64,000 nt of DNA from AC-37 sp036386455 (GCA_036386455.1 DASVVS010000042.1:29832-93831), one strand, 5' to 3'; counted from the stretch's first letter, positions 25,001 to 33,335 are shown. Translations and numbers: made by a program. Notes: a model not told the origin generated them from the letters alone.

Positions 25001-25281
25001 AACGCGCCGCCCGAGCCGGCGGTGCCGACGAGCTTGCTCGAGCCGAGCTGGGTCACGCGCGTGCCGCGGCGCAGCGGCTTGGTGAGCCCGAAGACGACGA
25101 CCGGTTGGCTGCCTGTCTTGGAGCCGAGGGAGGCGACCGCCTTCTTGGCGGCCTGCTTGCGGGTGACGGCCGACGCGGGCGCGGCGGCGGCGAGTGTTAG
25201 GGCGGCGCAGAGTGCGAGCACAACCGCAGCGAGGACGCTGCGCTGTGCCACACCTGCGCGGGCCAGGCGCGGTAGTGGCAT
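22006..25281 (-). CDS. Large secreted cadherin-like tandem-repeat protein
   Basis: A 1091-residue exported adhesin-like protein. The N-terminus is a signal peptide (MPLPRLARAGVAQ, long Ala/Leu core, cleavage near ASA-V). After a non-repetitive region of ~180 residues and an Ig-like cadherin unit with DPGYLGRDDFSFK, there are six ~110-residue repeats marked by VADYEAALRTV and preceded by DQNGISGSYD and LTLSG. Asp-rich turns (VADVDDAEL) suggest calcium binding. No LPXTG anchor or membrane tail is visible. The ATG at 25281 has AGGA 8 bases upstream; an ATG 6 bases earlier is possible. Likely cell-surface adhesion or matrix. Confidence 0.82.
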   Translation of the reverse strand: MPLPRLARAGVAQRSVLAAVVLALCAALTLAAAAPASAVTRKQAAKKAVASLGSKTGSQPVVVFGLTKPLRRGTRVTQLGSSKLVGTAGSGGAFFFYEDTAPGEAYPHAGRVALVGAKNGKVKLSRTITRAPLVDGELPSFLTNPSRYRSDKYRVYDRPSESDTSPAPAGTVFADPLAASDPLGGNTAPNSPPEAHRQDVLAKEGRPKNITLTGHDGDGDFLVFEITKQPDHGTLSGQAPDVTYTPDPGYLGRDDFSFKTLDDVAHSNTAKVSITVVGLGAPPVAATSGGCTGYAERGDAVAVDGAISVADPDDTLLDSARIRVSGNFARGDDLLFTDQNGIAGSYDDVTGELTLAGTAPVAAYEAALRTVRYRNLSGGDPAPTKDVEFTVNDAGSDSAPAVKQICITHTGPNSRPIGETSEGALLYIENDGPVPVDGSFVVLDTDSANLSGATIKFVASQGSEEEEVDPTGPGGQTNAFAPSEDELAFTDQNGISGSYDDTLGVLTLSGSATVADYEAAIRSVTYENTSEDPSAETRSLRLQVTDSGGATSIPSSRGVLVTPVNDAPVATASDGSVSAVGASPSTVIDPGLTAGDVDDDDLEGARVSIVAGLESGDELAFSDQNGISGLYDSESGVLTLSGTAPVADYEAALRTVEYRHPAGNPSDVRIVEFVVNDGDLDSEAAARKIEVNDTPVVDAGDDALAYSEGDGATAVDPAVAVSDADSAALAGASVQISAGLSPSEDRLAFEDQLGITGGYDDQSGTLTLSGVASVADYETALRSVTYENTSEAPSADTRTVTFRVDDGASNGNVSDPASRDVEVTPVNDPPVTTATEGSTAYTENDPAATLDSGLTVADVDDAELEGATVKIASGFDAGDELVFVNQLGIDGSYNPGNGVLTLSGTAPVADYESALRTIAFSSASEDPAASKTVELSVDDGSAISQTASKAIDVTPVNDGPSVETSDGSAAYTAGDPAAALDSGLTVADPDSATLAGATVKIASGFDTGDSLVFVNQSDITGVYDTSTGTLTLSGVASVADYETALRSVAFETTSETPAGLKSVEYTVNDGELDSAAASRSIHVTPAPGPPE

Positions 25282-25367
25282 GTGCATAGTCCTAACCGCT
25301 CTGGCGTCTGGGCACAAGACCACTTTCGTGCGGACAAGCCCCAAAAAGCGGTACGCGGGCGCCCCGA

Positions 25368-26402
25368 CTACGGTGATTCGAGCGGTGCGAGAGCGACCAC
25401 GGTGATGCCGCCCTCGGGCACACCGGCCTCGTTCCACTGGGCGAGATGCAGCACGAGCGCGGCCGAGCTGTCCAGGTTCGTGTGGTCGAACCGGAGCACG
25501 AGCTCGGAGCGCCGGCGCGGGCCGAGGTCGACCTGCAACGCGGCCAGCAGACGATCCTCCGCGAACAGGCCGCGGCCGATCCCGGAGCGGGCGGCGAAGC
25601 GGTGCTTTCCGAGGAGCTGTGCGGGGTTCATCGGGTTGCCCTTGGCATCGCCCGGATCGAGCTCGAGCGCCGCCGGCGGCTTCGTGGAGAAGCGTGTGCC
25701 CTTGGGCAGGCCGCAGCGCAGAATCGCCGCCACCTCCTTGTCGGGCCGCGGATCGAGCGCGACGGCCACGTAGCGCCTGCCGCGCTTGCCGGGCGCGAGC
25801 GTCGCGATCCCGTCCCACCACATACCGGTCGCGCGGTCGCGGCGGCGCGGGTCCTCACGGGTGCCCTCGCCCTTCATGCGCTTGCCGGGCGCCATGGTCG
25901 TGGTGAGGATCTCGACGTTGCGCTGAGCCTCGTGCTGCTCGTTGGGGACGTCGAACGGCGAGCTGGGCGGGGTGACGTTCTCCGGGAACGCGCGCAGGAC
26001 CAGGCAGCGGTGTCCCGGGCCGTCGACGGCGCCTGCCGTGGACGACGGAGTCCACTGAAACGACAGCGTCGCTCCCGCGACGTCCGCCACCGGCTCGGTG
26101 CCCGACACGCCGGCGGTCCTGAACCGGAGGTCGCCCGGGTCGATGCGCCTGGTGCCCGTCGTCGGGCTGAGCACGAGCGCCGGATCGCCCACGTAGACCT
26201 CCGCGACGATCTTGTCGGCGAGCATCGGCTCCTCGTGGGCGTGCACGCGGATCCGCACGTCGTTGGGGCCCTGCACCGCCTCGCCCGGATGAGCGGGGAT
26301 GTCTACGTCGGGGCTGAGCCACCACGGCGCGGGGCTGTTGGGTGCCCCGAGGTCCCCCGCCTTGTCCTCGACGAAGACGGTCACGTCGTTGCCATAAGCC
26401 AT
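25368..26402 (-). CDS. Conserved-looking protein of unknown function
   Basis: A 344-residue protein without signal peptide or membrane segment. I do not recognise the family. Visible are MAYGNDVTVFVEDKAGDLG at the start, several Pro/Asp-rich beta-like stretches (VRIRVHAHEEP, VAEVYVGDPALVLSP) and a C-terminal half with strands ending ITVVALAPL. This composition is typical of beta-sandwich structural proteins. Codon third positions are strongly GC-rich across the frame. No Shine-Dalgarno precedes the ATG at 26402, which is the first Met before the conserved-looking sequence. It lies 87 bases upstream of the cadherin-like gene on the same strand, so the two may be co-transcribed. Confidence 0.65.
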   Translation of the reverse strand: MAYGNDVTVFVEDKAGDLGAPNSPAPWWLSPDVDIPAHPGEAVQGPNDVRIRVHAHEEPMLADKIVAEVYVGDPALVLSPTTGTRRIDPGDLRFRTAGVSGTEPVADVAGATLSFQWTPSSTAGAVDGPGHRCLVLRAFPENVTPPSSPFDVPNEQHEAQRNVEILTTTMAPGKRMKGEGTREDPRRRDRATGMWWDGIATLAPGKRGRRYVAVALDPRPDKEVAAILRCGLPKGTRFSTKPPAALELDPGDAKGNPMNPAQLLGKHRFAARSGIGRGLFAEDRLLAALQVDLGPRRRSELVLRFDHTNLDSSAALVLHLAQWNEAGVPEGGITVVALAPLESP

Positions 26403-26433
26403 CGAGCGACCGTAAGGGGTGCGCGCGGGCCAG

Positions 26434-27288
26434 TCAAGCGAAGCGCTCGGCCACGGCCGCGGCCACCTCGCCCGGCGCGTCCTCCACGAAGTAGTGCCCC
26501 GCCCGCTCGAGCTCCACGACCTCGACGTCCGAGAACGAGCTGCGCAGGCGCGGCAGGACGTCGCGGGCACGGAAGGCGGCGTCGCGCATGGGGAACGTGA
26601 TCAGCGCGCGCCTGTCCCCCAGCTCCCGCGGCACCGCCTCGGCCAGCTCGGCGAGGAAGGGCGTGGCCGCGACGATCTGCCGCGGCAGCTCGGCCACGCC
26701 GACGCGCGCCTCGGGGGTCGGCTGTACGCGGCGGTAGTGCTCCATCTCCTCATGGGTGAGCTCCCGCGTCGTGCCGGCCGGGACGAACCGCTCCACGAAG
26801 AGGTTCCGCCTCAGGATCGCGCGCTGCAGCGGCCGGCTCGACATGATCCGGCTGAACGTGCGAGAGCGCAGGTTCGGCGGCCAGAACCAGGTGCCTCCGA
26901 GCACGATGCCGCTCACCCGCGCCGGATCCGCGCAGGCGGCCGCGAGGCCGATCGGACCGCCCCAGTCGTGGCCCATGACGATCGCGTCGTGCAGGTCGAG
27001 CTCGCGCACGAGCTCGCCCACCACGGCGGCGTGCTCGGACGCCGTGTAGCCGTACCCGCTCGGCCGGTCCGAGAGCCCGAAGCCCGGGTAGTCGAGCGCG
27101 ACGCAGCGGAAGCGGTCGCGCAGGGCCCCGATCACGTTGCGGTAGAGGAAGCTCCAGGTCGGATTGCCGTGGCACATCAGGATCGGCCGGCCCTCGCCCT
27201 CGTCGACGTAGTGGATCCGGCCCGCCCCGCTCCCGAACCAGCGCGACTCGAACGGGAAGAGGTCGGGAGAGGGTGTGAAGCTCGTCAT
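26434..27288 (-). CDS. Alpha/beta hydrolase, haloalkane-dehalogenase-like
   Basis: A 284-residue alpha/beta hydrolase. The oxyanion segment HGNPTWSFLYR and nucleophile elbow GHDWGGP (Asp rather than Ser) match haloalkane dehalogenases and epoxide hydrolases. The His is in ERAGHYFVED and a candidate acid in FPMRDAAF. The Asn of HGNPTW is the halide-stabilising position in dehalogenases and favours that activity over epoxide hydrolysis. The ATG at 27288 is supported by AAAGGA upstream. It stands alone, with a divergent spacer to the small gene at 27432. The natural substrate is unknown. Confidence 0.85.
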   Translation of the reverse strand: MTSFTPSPDLFPFESRWFGSGAGRIHYVDEGEGRPILMCHGNPTWSFLYRNVIGALRDRFRCVALDYPGFGLSDRPSGYGYTASEHAAVVGELVRELDLHDAIVMGHDWGGPIGLAAACADPARVSGIVLGGTWFWPPNLRSRTFSRIMSSRPLQRAILRRNLFVERFVPAGTTRELTHEEMEHYRRVQPTPEARVGVAELPRQIVAATPFLAELAEAVPRELGDRRALITFPMRDAAFRARDVLPRLRSSFSDVEVVELERAGHYFVEDAPGEVAAAVAERFA

Positions 27289-27431
27289 GGTCGTTCCTTT
27301 CTCGTGGCCGCCCTCGAGACGAACGGGCCGGCGCGCGCAGGACACTGCCGCGCTCGAGGATCGCTCAATGCGTGCACCACCCCCGAACCGGGGGGTTGCG
27401 CAACGGCGGCGCGAGGAGTTTCGTTCCGCCC

Positions 27432-27794
27432 ATGGCTACCTGCGCGATAGACAGGATCAGCGTCGTCTGCGATGGCGGCTGCGGGCTGATCTGCACGAGC
27501 ACCCAGTGCTGGTCGTGGTGCGAGCCGCCCCCGTCGACGACGGTCCCGGCGGTGATGACCTTCCTGAAGGCCGACGTCGCGCCGGCGCCGCCCGACGGCT
27601 CCGAGGAGCTGAAGCTCTGCACGACCGAGCTGTCGCGCGCCGCGCTGGTCGCCGGACTGGAGAAGGTCCTCGGGACCACGCTCACGGACAACCGGACGGA
27701 GAGCCCGCGCGAGGAGACGGAGGACGTCTCGTTCTCGGGCACCGTCGACGAGCTCCTCCAGGAGCTGCAGCTCGGGCGCGAGGGGTACGGCTAG
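27432..27794 (+). CDS. Small cysteine-rich protein of unknown function
   Basis: A 120-residue protein. GC-rich third positions across the frame support coding on this strand. The first 30 residues hold six cysteines (spaced ATC, VCDGGCGLIC, TQCWSWC), which may bind a metal or form disulphides. The C-terminal half is acidic and helical (ELLQELQLG). The start is uncertain: ATG at 27432 has AGGAG ~13 bases upstream, and a GTG at 27372 is also open. Its TAG shares a CTAG palindrome with the convergent beta-helix gene. No family recognised. Confidence 0.5.
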   Translation: MATCAIDRISVVCDGGCGLICTSTQCWSWCEPPPSTTVPAVMTFLKADVAPAPPDGSEELKLCTTELSRAALVAGLEKVLGTTLTDNRTESPREETEDVSFSGTVDELLQELQLGREGYG

Positions 27795-29215
27795 GCGAGC
27801 TGGACGGACTTCCAGGCCGTTCCGTTGCGCACGAACAGCTTGTTGGTCCCCGTGTCGAAGTACGCGGATCCGGTCGGGACGGGAAGGCCCGTGCTCGGTG
27901 CGCTCGTGGGGAGCGTCAGCAGCCTTCGCTCCAGATCGACGATCGTGGGCCGCCAGTTGCCGCCGGTGCCCTCGTAGTACTCGTTGTTGGTCGCCTGGCT
28001 GGACGGTGAGATGTTGCCGCCGATCCACTGGAAGTAGTTGGTGTTCTCGTACCAGACCCCGTACTTCGGTCCGATCACCGTGCCGGAGCCGCTGTCGGAT
28101 GCCTTGCCGTTCACCACGATGCAGTTGACGCACTTGATCTCGCCGACCGGGCGATCCGTCGTGTTCGCGCCCCTCACCTTGAGACCCGCATAGTCGCCGA
28201 GCGTCGACTGGTTGCCGGTGCCGTCGCGGCTGAGGCGGCAGTTGGTGAGCAGGATGTGGTCGGGCCGGTAGGTCGGGCTCGTCGCCTCGTTGACGATCTC
28301 GAACCCGTTGCCGCAGTTGGCGTCGGTGTTGCAGTTCACGAACTCGATGAGCCGCGCGCTCGCGAGCCTCACCCCCGGTGCCGACGCGTTCAGCGGGGCG
28401 AGCACGTCGGCGGGGTTCGTCCCGCCACGCTCGAACCGGCAGTTCACGAACCCGATCCCCGCGGAGATCTGGCTGCCGCCGAAGTAGAGGTTGCCCGACT
28501 TGTTGTAGTAGAGGAAGCAGTTGGCGACGTGGACGTCGTTCCAGTTGTTCCCGTTCGAGGCGTTGATCCCCCAGCCCTGGTTGTTGTGGATGAAGCAGTT
28601 GGTCAGGATCGCGACGTGGACGCGCCCGTAGACGCCGTCGCCGCTGAAGCCCGCGATGGTCACGTCCTCGAGCTCCCAGGATCCCTCCCCCGTGGCCACC
28701 GCGGCGTCGGGCATGCGGAGGCCGTGGAGCCCGGTGCCCACGTTGTTGCCGACGAGCGCGAGGTTGCGCAGCTTGACCGCGGCCGTCGTGCCGGCGGGCG
28801 CTATCAAACCGGTGCCGCTGAACGTCCCGCCCATGCGGATCTTGCACGCGGAATCCGGGTTCGCCGAACCCTGCCAGCGCGGGACGTGGCAGCCGTACAT
28901 GAGCGTCCGGCTCTTCGGCGCGAGCGGCGCGGTGACGAGGTAGTCGCCGGGCGGGAAGTAGACCGCGCCCCCGGAGGTCGGCACGTCGTTCAGCGCGGTC
29001 TGGATCGCCGTGGTGTCGTTCGTGGTCCCGTTGCCGGCCGCGCCGTAGGGCGCGTCCTTGACGTTGATCGCGGTGACGGCGGTCGCGGCAGCCAGGGCGG
29101 TGGTCTCGGCGGCCACGGCGAGACCGACGCTCCCGACCGCGGCCAGGCCGGCCCCCCTGAGCAGCCTGCGGCGGTCGATGCTTCCGGGTTCGGGCGCTGA
29201 CGAGCGGGCGGACAT
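27791..29215 (-). CDS. Tat-exported right-handed parallel beta-helix protein
   Basis: A 474-residue exported protein. The N-terminus has a twin-arginine signal (SIDRRRLLRGAGLAAVG) with an Ala-rich core. After it, INVKDAPYGAAGNGTTNDT is the pectate-lyase-superfamily (Pfam Pectate_lyase_3-like) opening, followed by beta-helix coils (IHNNQGWGINASNGNNW, FVNCRFERGG, VNCNTDANCGN). Such folds bind or cleave polysaccharides. The last ~40 residues (GSAYFDTGTNKLFVRNGTAW) resemble the tail-fibre/pectin-lyase end tag. The ATG at 29215 has AGGAAGG upstream. Enzyme activity cannot be judged. Confidence 0.82.
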   Translation of the reverse strand: MSARSSAPEPGSIDRRRLLRGAGLAAVGSVGLAVAAETTALAAATAVTAINVKDAPYGAAGNGTTNDTTAIQTALNDVPTSGGAVYFPPGDYLVTAPLAPKSRTLMYGCHVPRWQGSANPDSACKIRMGGTFSGTGLIAPAGTTAAVKLRNLALVGNNVGTGLHGLRMPDAAVATGEGSWELEDVTIAGFSGDGVYGRVHVAILTNCFIHNNQGWGINASNGNNWNDVHVANCFLYYNKSGNLYFGGSQISAGIGFVNCRFERGGTNPADVLAPLNASAPGVRLASARLIEFVNCNTDANCGNGFEIVNEATSPTYRPDHILLTNCRLSRDGTGNQSTLGDYAGLKVRGANTTDRPVGEIKCVNCIVVNGKASDSGSGTVIGPKYGVWYENTNYFQWIGGNISPSSQATNNEYYEGTGGNWRPTIVDLERRLLTLPTSAPSTGLPVPTGSAYFDTGTNKLFVRNGTAWKSVQLA

Positions 29216-29278
29216 GGAGGGCCTTCCTGGAGAAAAGTTGACTGGTCTCACCGTGTGCTGCCCCAGCGGTCTTGTCAA

Positions 29279-29295
29279 CACCCCACAACGGGGTG
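29279..29295 (-). terminator. Hairpin terminator after the 897-residue protein gene, next to a consensus -35
   Basis: CACCCC-ACAAC-GGGGTG forms a 6-bp stem directly after the TAG (29297-29299) of the upstream minus-strand gene. Immediately beyond it on the minus strand, 29278-29273 reads TTGACA, a perfect -35 hexamer facing the beta-helix gene, although I see no good -10 at the right distance. The 81-bp spacer holds nothing else. Confidence 0.55.
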
Positions 29296-29296
29296 C

Positions 29297-31990
29297 CTAG
29301 AGGTCGGTCACGTCGGCCCGGTCGAGGGCCAGCTCGCTCAGGCGGACCAGCGGCTGCGTCTCGTCGCCAAGCGTCGAGAACGCCGTCAGGTCGAAGGTGA
29401 AGCGGCCGTTCGCGGGGGGCCGGGAGGCGCCGACCCAGTCGCGGATCAGCTGCGCGACCCGCGCCACGGAGGGTGAGTCCGGCTCGACCGGCACCGCGAC
29501 CGGGACGGCCGGCACGAGCGCGACCGGCACCTGCACCGGCGGCCGCCCGCCGTCCGCCTGGTCCGGCTCCTCGGCGTAGCCGTAGCCGATCTGCAGCCGG
29601 ATGCTCCGCGTGCCCGGGGCGGCGGCCTGAAGGAGCCCCTCGAACATCGACCCGAGCTGCTCGGCCAGCGTGCGCGCAACCGGCGACCCCGTCGCGACGG
29701 CGGCCACGTCGATCGGGTCGCCCACCTGCAGCAGCGGGGTGCACGGGCCGGGGAAGGTCACCCGCGGCGTGGTGTAGACGAACGGCGCCAGGGTCGGGTT
29801 GGCGGGCACGAGGGCGGCGTTGCGCCGGAGCCGCATGCCCATCTGGGCGTTCTGCAGACCGAGCACCGCGAGCGGGCCGGTCGCCACGGTGCGGGCGGCC
29901 GTCTGCCGCGCCTGCTCCCAGGACAGGTGGCCGCCGCTCTGGTCCCGGTAGCGCACGCCGGCGCCGGTCGCGACGGGCGCGTGACCCTCGAAGACGACGG
30001 CGGGCATCGGCACCCCGGACGGCCGCGCCCCCTCCGCCGCGATCGTGACGAGCAGGTCGGGGCCGCCGGGCGGCGGGTGGCCGCCTTCGGCGATCGCGAT
30101 CTCGAGCCCGGGGCCGTCGATGGCCTCGCCGCCACCGGCGCTCGCGGAGGTGGGGTCCACCGGCGCCCAGTCGGCCGCCACGTCCTCGACCAGCGTGGCG
30201 AAGGCCTCCATCGCGTTGGCCGCGCGCGTGAACCGCGGGCTCGTCGTGTCGGTGTCCGCCCCCACCTGCGCCAGGTCGGCGTCGAAGACCGCCTGGAGCG
30301 CGGGCAGCACCGCCAGGAGCCGGGCCAGCGCCGCGAACGGGTCCTGGTCGCCGGCGGCGGGCACCCCCGTGGCATCCGGCACCGACCCGGCGGCGGGCGC
30401 CGGCCCCTCGGCCGACGGCTCGACGTCGAACGCGATCGTCGCCTCGGTCACGTCCTGCGCCGCGTGCCGCTCGGAGTAGTCGACCGCGTAGGTCCACCGC
30501 GTGGCCGTGGCGAGGAGCGACCTGGCGTCCGCCGTGTCGAGCGCCTGCGTCGCCCGCTGGGCGCCCAGCTCCGGCGCGCTGGGGCAGAGGCGCAGGACGA
30601 TCGGCATCTCGACCGTGCTCAGCTCCGGGCTCGCGAACGGGAGGGGCAGCGGTATCGGAAAGGTCCGCCGGACCGAGTCGCCGTGCTCGATCCCGTCGAC
30701 CAGGCAGGCCAGCTCGAGCCGCGCGTAGGCATCGCGAGCGGGGTCGCCGGCCGTGACGAGGAACGTGAGGCTGCCCGCTCCGCTCGCCGCCGGCACCTCG
30801 AAGGCCGAGAGGGAGTACGGCGGGATGGTGGCGTCGCCGTCCCGCGATCCCGCCTCCGGGTGCCCGTGGAGCACCGGGGGCCTGGAGCCCGTCCCGCGAT
30901 CGCCCGCAACCGTGACCGGAAGCTGGACGGCGGCGGCGGCCGTGTAGGCCGAGCCGAGCGCGATCAGGAGCTGCCGCTCCCAACTCGACCTGGCGTCCGC
31001 GACCGTCGCCGGGTCGGCGGGCGGCGGCGGGTCCGCCAGGACGGGCCGGACAGTGCTCGCGATCGAGCCCGCCAGCGAGCGCTTCGCCGCCCGCAACCGC
31101 TCGACGTAGCCGGTCTCGCCGAGAGCGTCGACCGCGTTCGCGGGCCCGTCGTACGGCGGCGACAGGAACCGGTCGATCGCGTCGAGCGCCTCGTGCGCCC
31201 AGACGTCCAGGTCCACGCCGGCGAAGGTCATCGGCTCTGGCTCGTTCGGGTTCAGTCCGTCGTCCGGGCGGAACGGCCAGACCGAGACCCCGGCGCGCGA
31301 GATCAGCGTGGTGCAGAGCGGTGGCGGCGCCCAGAAGACGGGCGGGCCGGCGATCTCGCAGCCGATCGGCCCGGTGGGCTCGACGCCGGTCCGGACGACC
31401 CACGGACGCGACGCCTCGGCGACGGCGATCTTCAGCACCTCGACCGGGGTCGCGTAGGCCGCCTCGAACGCCTCGGCGAAGGGACGCGGCGAACCCGCCG
31501 GGCCGCCGTCGCCGAACCGCGGTGCCGCCGTCAGCTCGACGGCGAGCCCGCCCCCGTCCAGCGCGAGCGTCACGGTCAGCTCGTAGACGTCGGCCGGGTT
31601 GGTCGCGGCGACCGGCACCTGCACGCTCGCCGTGATCGGATCCGTGCCGGGAGGCTCTCCCTTCAGCACGCCGTCCAGGTACTGCCAAGCCGACCGCACG
31701 TAGCCGCGGAAGGCGTCGCCGCCGGGGCTCGGCAGGACGTGGACGACGCCTTCGTCGAGGCTCGTCGACACCGAGATCGTCACCCCGTGGGCCCCGTCGG
31801 GTCCGGTCCGGTCGAGCTGGCGGTGGACCCTCGCGTAGGTCTCCAGGTCGGCGAGCGCGGCCCGCCGCGCCGCGCCCGGCGGAGCGCTCGCGTAGCGCAA
31901 CACGTCGAAGGCCAGCTTGATCGTCAGCACCGGCGGCGAGGCGGGGGCGAAGGAGTAGCCGGCGCTCGTGCTCGGCCACCCGCTCGTCAT
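29297..31990 (-). CDS. Large protein of unknown function (897 residues)
   Basis: An 897-residue protein I do not recognise. It is Ala/Pro-rich and acidic, with beta-like segments and no signal peptide, membrane helix, nucleotide loop or metal motif that I can see. GC-rich third positions run the whole length, so it is real coding. The ATG at 31990 follows the PSD-like stop by 24 bases, without a clear Shine-Dalgarno, so it is probably co-transcribed with the decarboxylase-like gene and the secreted protein before it. Terminated by the hairpin at 29279-29295. A structural or scaffold role is possible; nothing shows it. Confidence 0.7.
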   Translation of the reverse strand: MTSGWPSTSAGYSFAPASPPVLTIKLAFDVLRYASAPPGAARRAALADLETYARVHRQLDRTGPDGAHGVTISVSTSLDEGVVHVLPSPGGDAFRGYVRSAWQYLDGVLKGEPPGTDPITASVQVPVAATNPADVYELTVTLALDGGGLAVELTAAPRFGDGGPAGSPRPFAEAFEAAYATPVEVLKIAVAEASRPWVVRTGVEPTGPIGCEIAGPPVFWAPPPLCTTLISRAGVSVWPFRPDDGLNPNEPEPMTFAGVDLDVWAHEALDAIDRFLSPPYDGPANAVDALGETGYVERLRAAKRSLAGSIASTVRPVLADPPPPADPATVADARSSWERQLLIALGSAYTAAAAVQLPVTVAGDRGTGSRPPVLHGHPEAGSRDGDATIPPYSLSAFEVPAASGAGSLTFLVTAGDPARDAYARLELACLVDGIEHGDSVRRTFPIPLPLPFASPELSTVEMPIVLRLCPSAPELGAQRATQALDTADARSLLATATRWTYAVDYSERHAAQDVTEATIAFDVEPSAEGPAPAAGSVPDATGVPAAGDQDPFAALARLLAVLPALQAVFDADLAQVGADTDTTSPRFTRAANAMEAFATLVEDVAADWAPVDPTSASAGGGEAIDGPGLEIAIAEGGHPPPGGPDLLVTIAAEGARPSGVPMPAVVFEGHAPVATGAGVRYRDQSGGHLSWEQARQTAARTVATGPLAVLGLQNAQMGMRLRRNAALVPANPTLAPFVYTTPRVTFPGPCTPLLQVGDPIDVAAVATGSPVARTLAEQLGSMFEGLLQAAAPGTRSIRLQIGYGYAEEPDQADGGRPPVQVPVALVPAVPVAVPVEPDSPSVARVAQLIRDWVGASRPPANGRFTFDLTAFSTLGDETQPLVRLSELALDRADVTDL

Positions 31991-32014
31991 GTGGCCACGT
32001 GCGACGGACCCTCG

Positions 32015-33292
32015 CTAGTTCGCGATCGCGATCTGCGCGTTCACGTTCACCCCGGGCGCCTGGGGGTATTCCGGTGCCTCGACCGTGAAGCGGTTCACGG
32101 CACCGGGCTGGAAGACGAGCGCCAGCGTCGAGCCGCCGTAGCTGAAGATCCCGAGCTCCTGGCCCTTCCTCACCCGCGCGCCCTCCTTCACGCTGAAGCT
32201 CACCGACGAGATCTCGGTGATCCCGATGGGGATCACGCACACGGTGCCGATGACCGGGTCGTCGCTCTCCACGTAGACGAGGCCGCGGGTGTTCACGGAG
32301 GCCTCGTACCCGAGCGACTTGACGCCGGCGTCGATGTCGTAGCCGGCCGCCTCCAGGTCGCTGAACATCAGCGCCTCGACCAGCTCCACCTTGCGGACCG
32401 TGCCGTCGATCGGCGAGTGCCAGCGGTGGTAGTTGGCGCCGCTCAGGAACGTCTGGAACACGTCGCCGCCGACGAACCGCTCGACGTAGTCCTCGTCTCC
32501 GTTCAGCACGTTCACTAGCGAGTACGGCTGGCCCTTGAGCCAGAACTCGTCGGTGCGCTTGACGCCGCGCGCGATCGCCGAGACGGTGCCGTCGTTCGCC
32601 GAGACGATCACCTTGCGGTTCTTCGGCTGGCTGACCGGGCGCGCCGACGGCTTGATCTCGCGGTGGAAGAAGTCGTTGTACGACCTCCAGCCCCAGTGCG
32701 GCTTGGACTTGGCCGGGATCTTGAACTCGTCGAGCTTGTTCAGCTGGTAGGCGGGCTCCGACAGCCACCCGTTCGGGCCCTCGTTCAGCACCGACGCGCT
32801 CTCCTCGCTGTCGAGATACGCGCACCACTCCTTCAGTACCGCCCGCAGCGCGTCGTTGAGCTGCGGCAGCCGGAAGGCCGCCTCGCCCGCGGGCGTCATC
32901 ATCATGTAGACGAAGAGGTTCGACATCGGGAACGCGTGCGGCTTGCCCGGCGGCGGCACGTACTCGGGCGCGAGCGTGACGATGTAGTTCAGCGCGTCGA
33001 GCAGGCCGCGGACGTCGCGCACCACGTCGGGCGTGCCCGCCTCGTGCCGGATGTGCAGCGCCTCCTCGATCATCTGCTCCACGTACATGCGGACGATCCC
33101 GTCGGTCTCGATCAGCTCGGCCAGGGCGCTGACCGCCGGGCTGCGCCGCGTGGTGACCGAGGTCGAGCGCAGCTCGCCCCTGAGCTGCTCGTGCCACTCG
33201 TCGACCGCCGCGCGGTCCGCCGGGAGATAGCCGCTCGCGACGGCGGTGAGGCGGGCGTAGCGCGCGTCGAGTTGTTCGCTCGAAAGGGCCAG
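32015..33292 (-). CDS. PsiD-like phosphatidylserine-decarboxylase family protein (pyruvoyl enzyme)
   Basis: About 425 residues of the phosphatidylserine-decarboxylase family, closest in layout to fungal L-tryptophan decarboxylase PsiD: GWRSYNDFFHREIKP, GANYHRWHSPIDG (catalytic His), GITEISS and FSYGGSTLALVF. Self-cleavage within GGST would leave the pyruvoyl group on Ser388 and a 38-residue small chain. Homologous sequence continues upstream of the first ATG (33088) through TSVTTRRSP and LPADRAAVDEWHEQL, but no ATG, GTG or TTG is in frame there. CTG at 33292 (giving MALSSEQLDAR) is the best candidate. Substrate, lipid or amino acid, is open. Confidence 0.8.
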   Translation of the reverse strand: MALSSEQLDARYARLTAVASGYLPADRAAVDEWHEQLRGELRSTSVTTRRSPAVSALAELIETDGIVRMYVEQMIEEALHIRHEAGTPDVVRDVRGLLDALNYIVTLAPEYVPPPGKPHAFPMSNLFVYMMMTPAGEAAFRLPQLNDALRAVLKEWCAYLDSEESASVLNEGPNGWLSEPAYQLNKLDEFKIPAKSKPHWGWRSYNDFFHREIKPSARPVSQPKNRKVIVSANDGTVSAIARGVKRTDEFWLKGQPYSLVNVLNGDEDYVERFVGGDVFQTFLSGANYHRWHSPIDGTVRKVELVEALMFSDLEAAGYDIDAGVKSLGYEASVNTRGLVYVESDDPVIGTVCVIPIGITEISSVSFSVKEGARVRKGQELGIFSYGGSTLALVFQPGAVNRFTVEAPEYPQAPGVNVNAQIAIAN

Positions 33293-33335
33293 AGTGCGCA
33301 GCCTAAACGACCGGGCCGGCCTCCGGGCGGAGCGG

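Noticed and set aside
27365..27742. Minus-strand frame opposite the small Cys-rich gene
   Set aside because: Third-position GC bias fits the plus strand from 27432; the minus translation is Ser/Pro-rich without motifs.
27285..33197. A minus-strand open frame of nearly 2000 codons from 33197 to 27285
   Set aside because: It overlaps the beta-helix, 897-residue and PsiD-like genes in another frame and has no recognisable motif; the real genes have family signatures and better codon bias.
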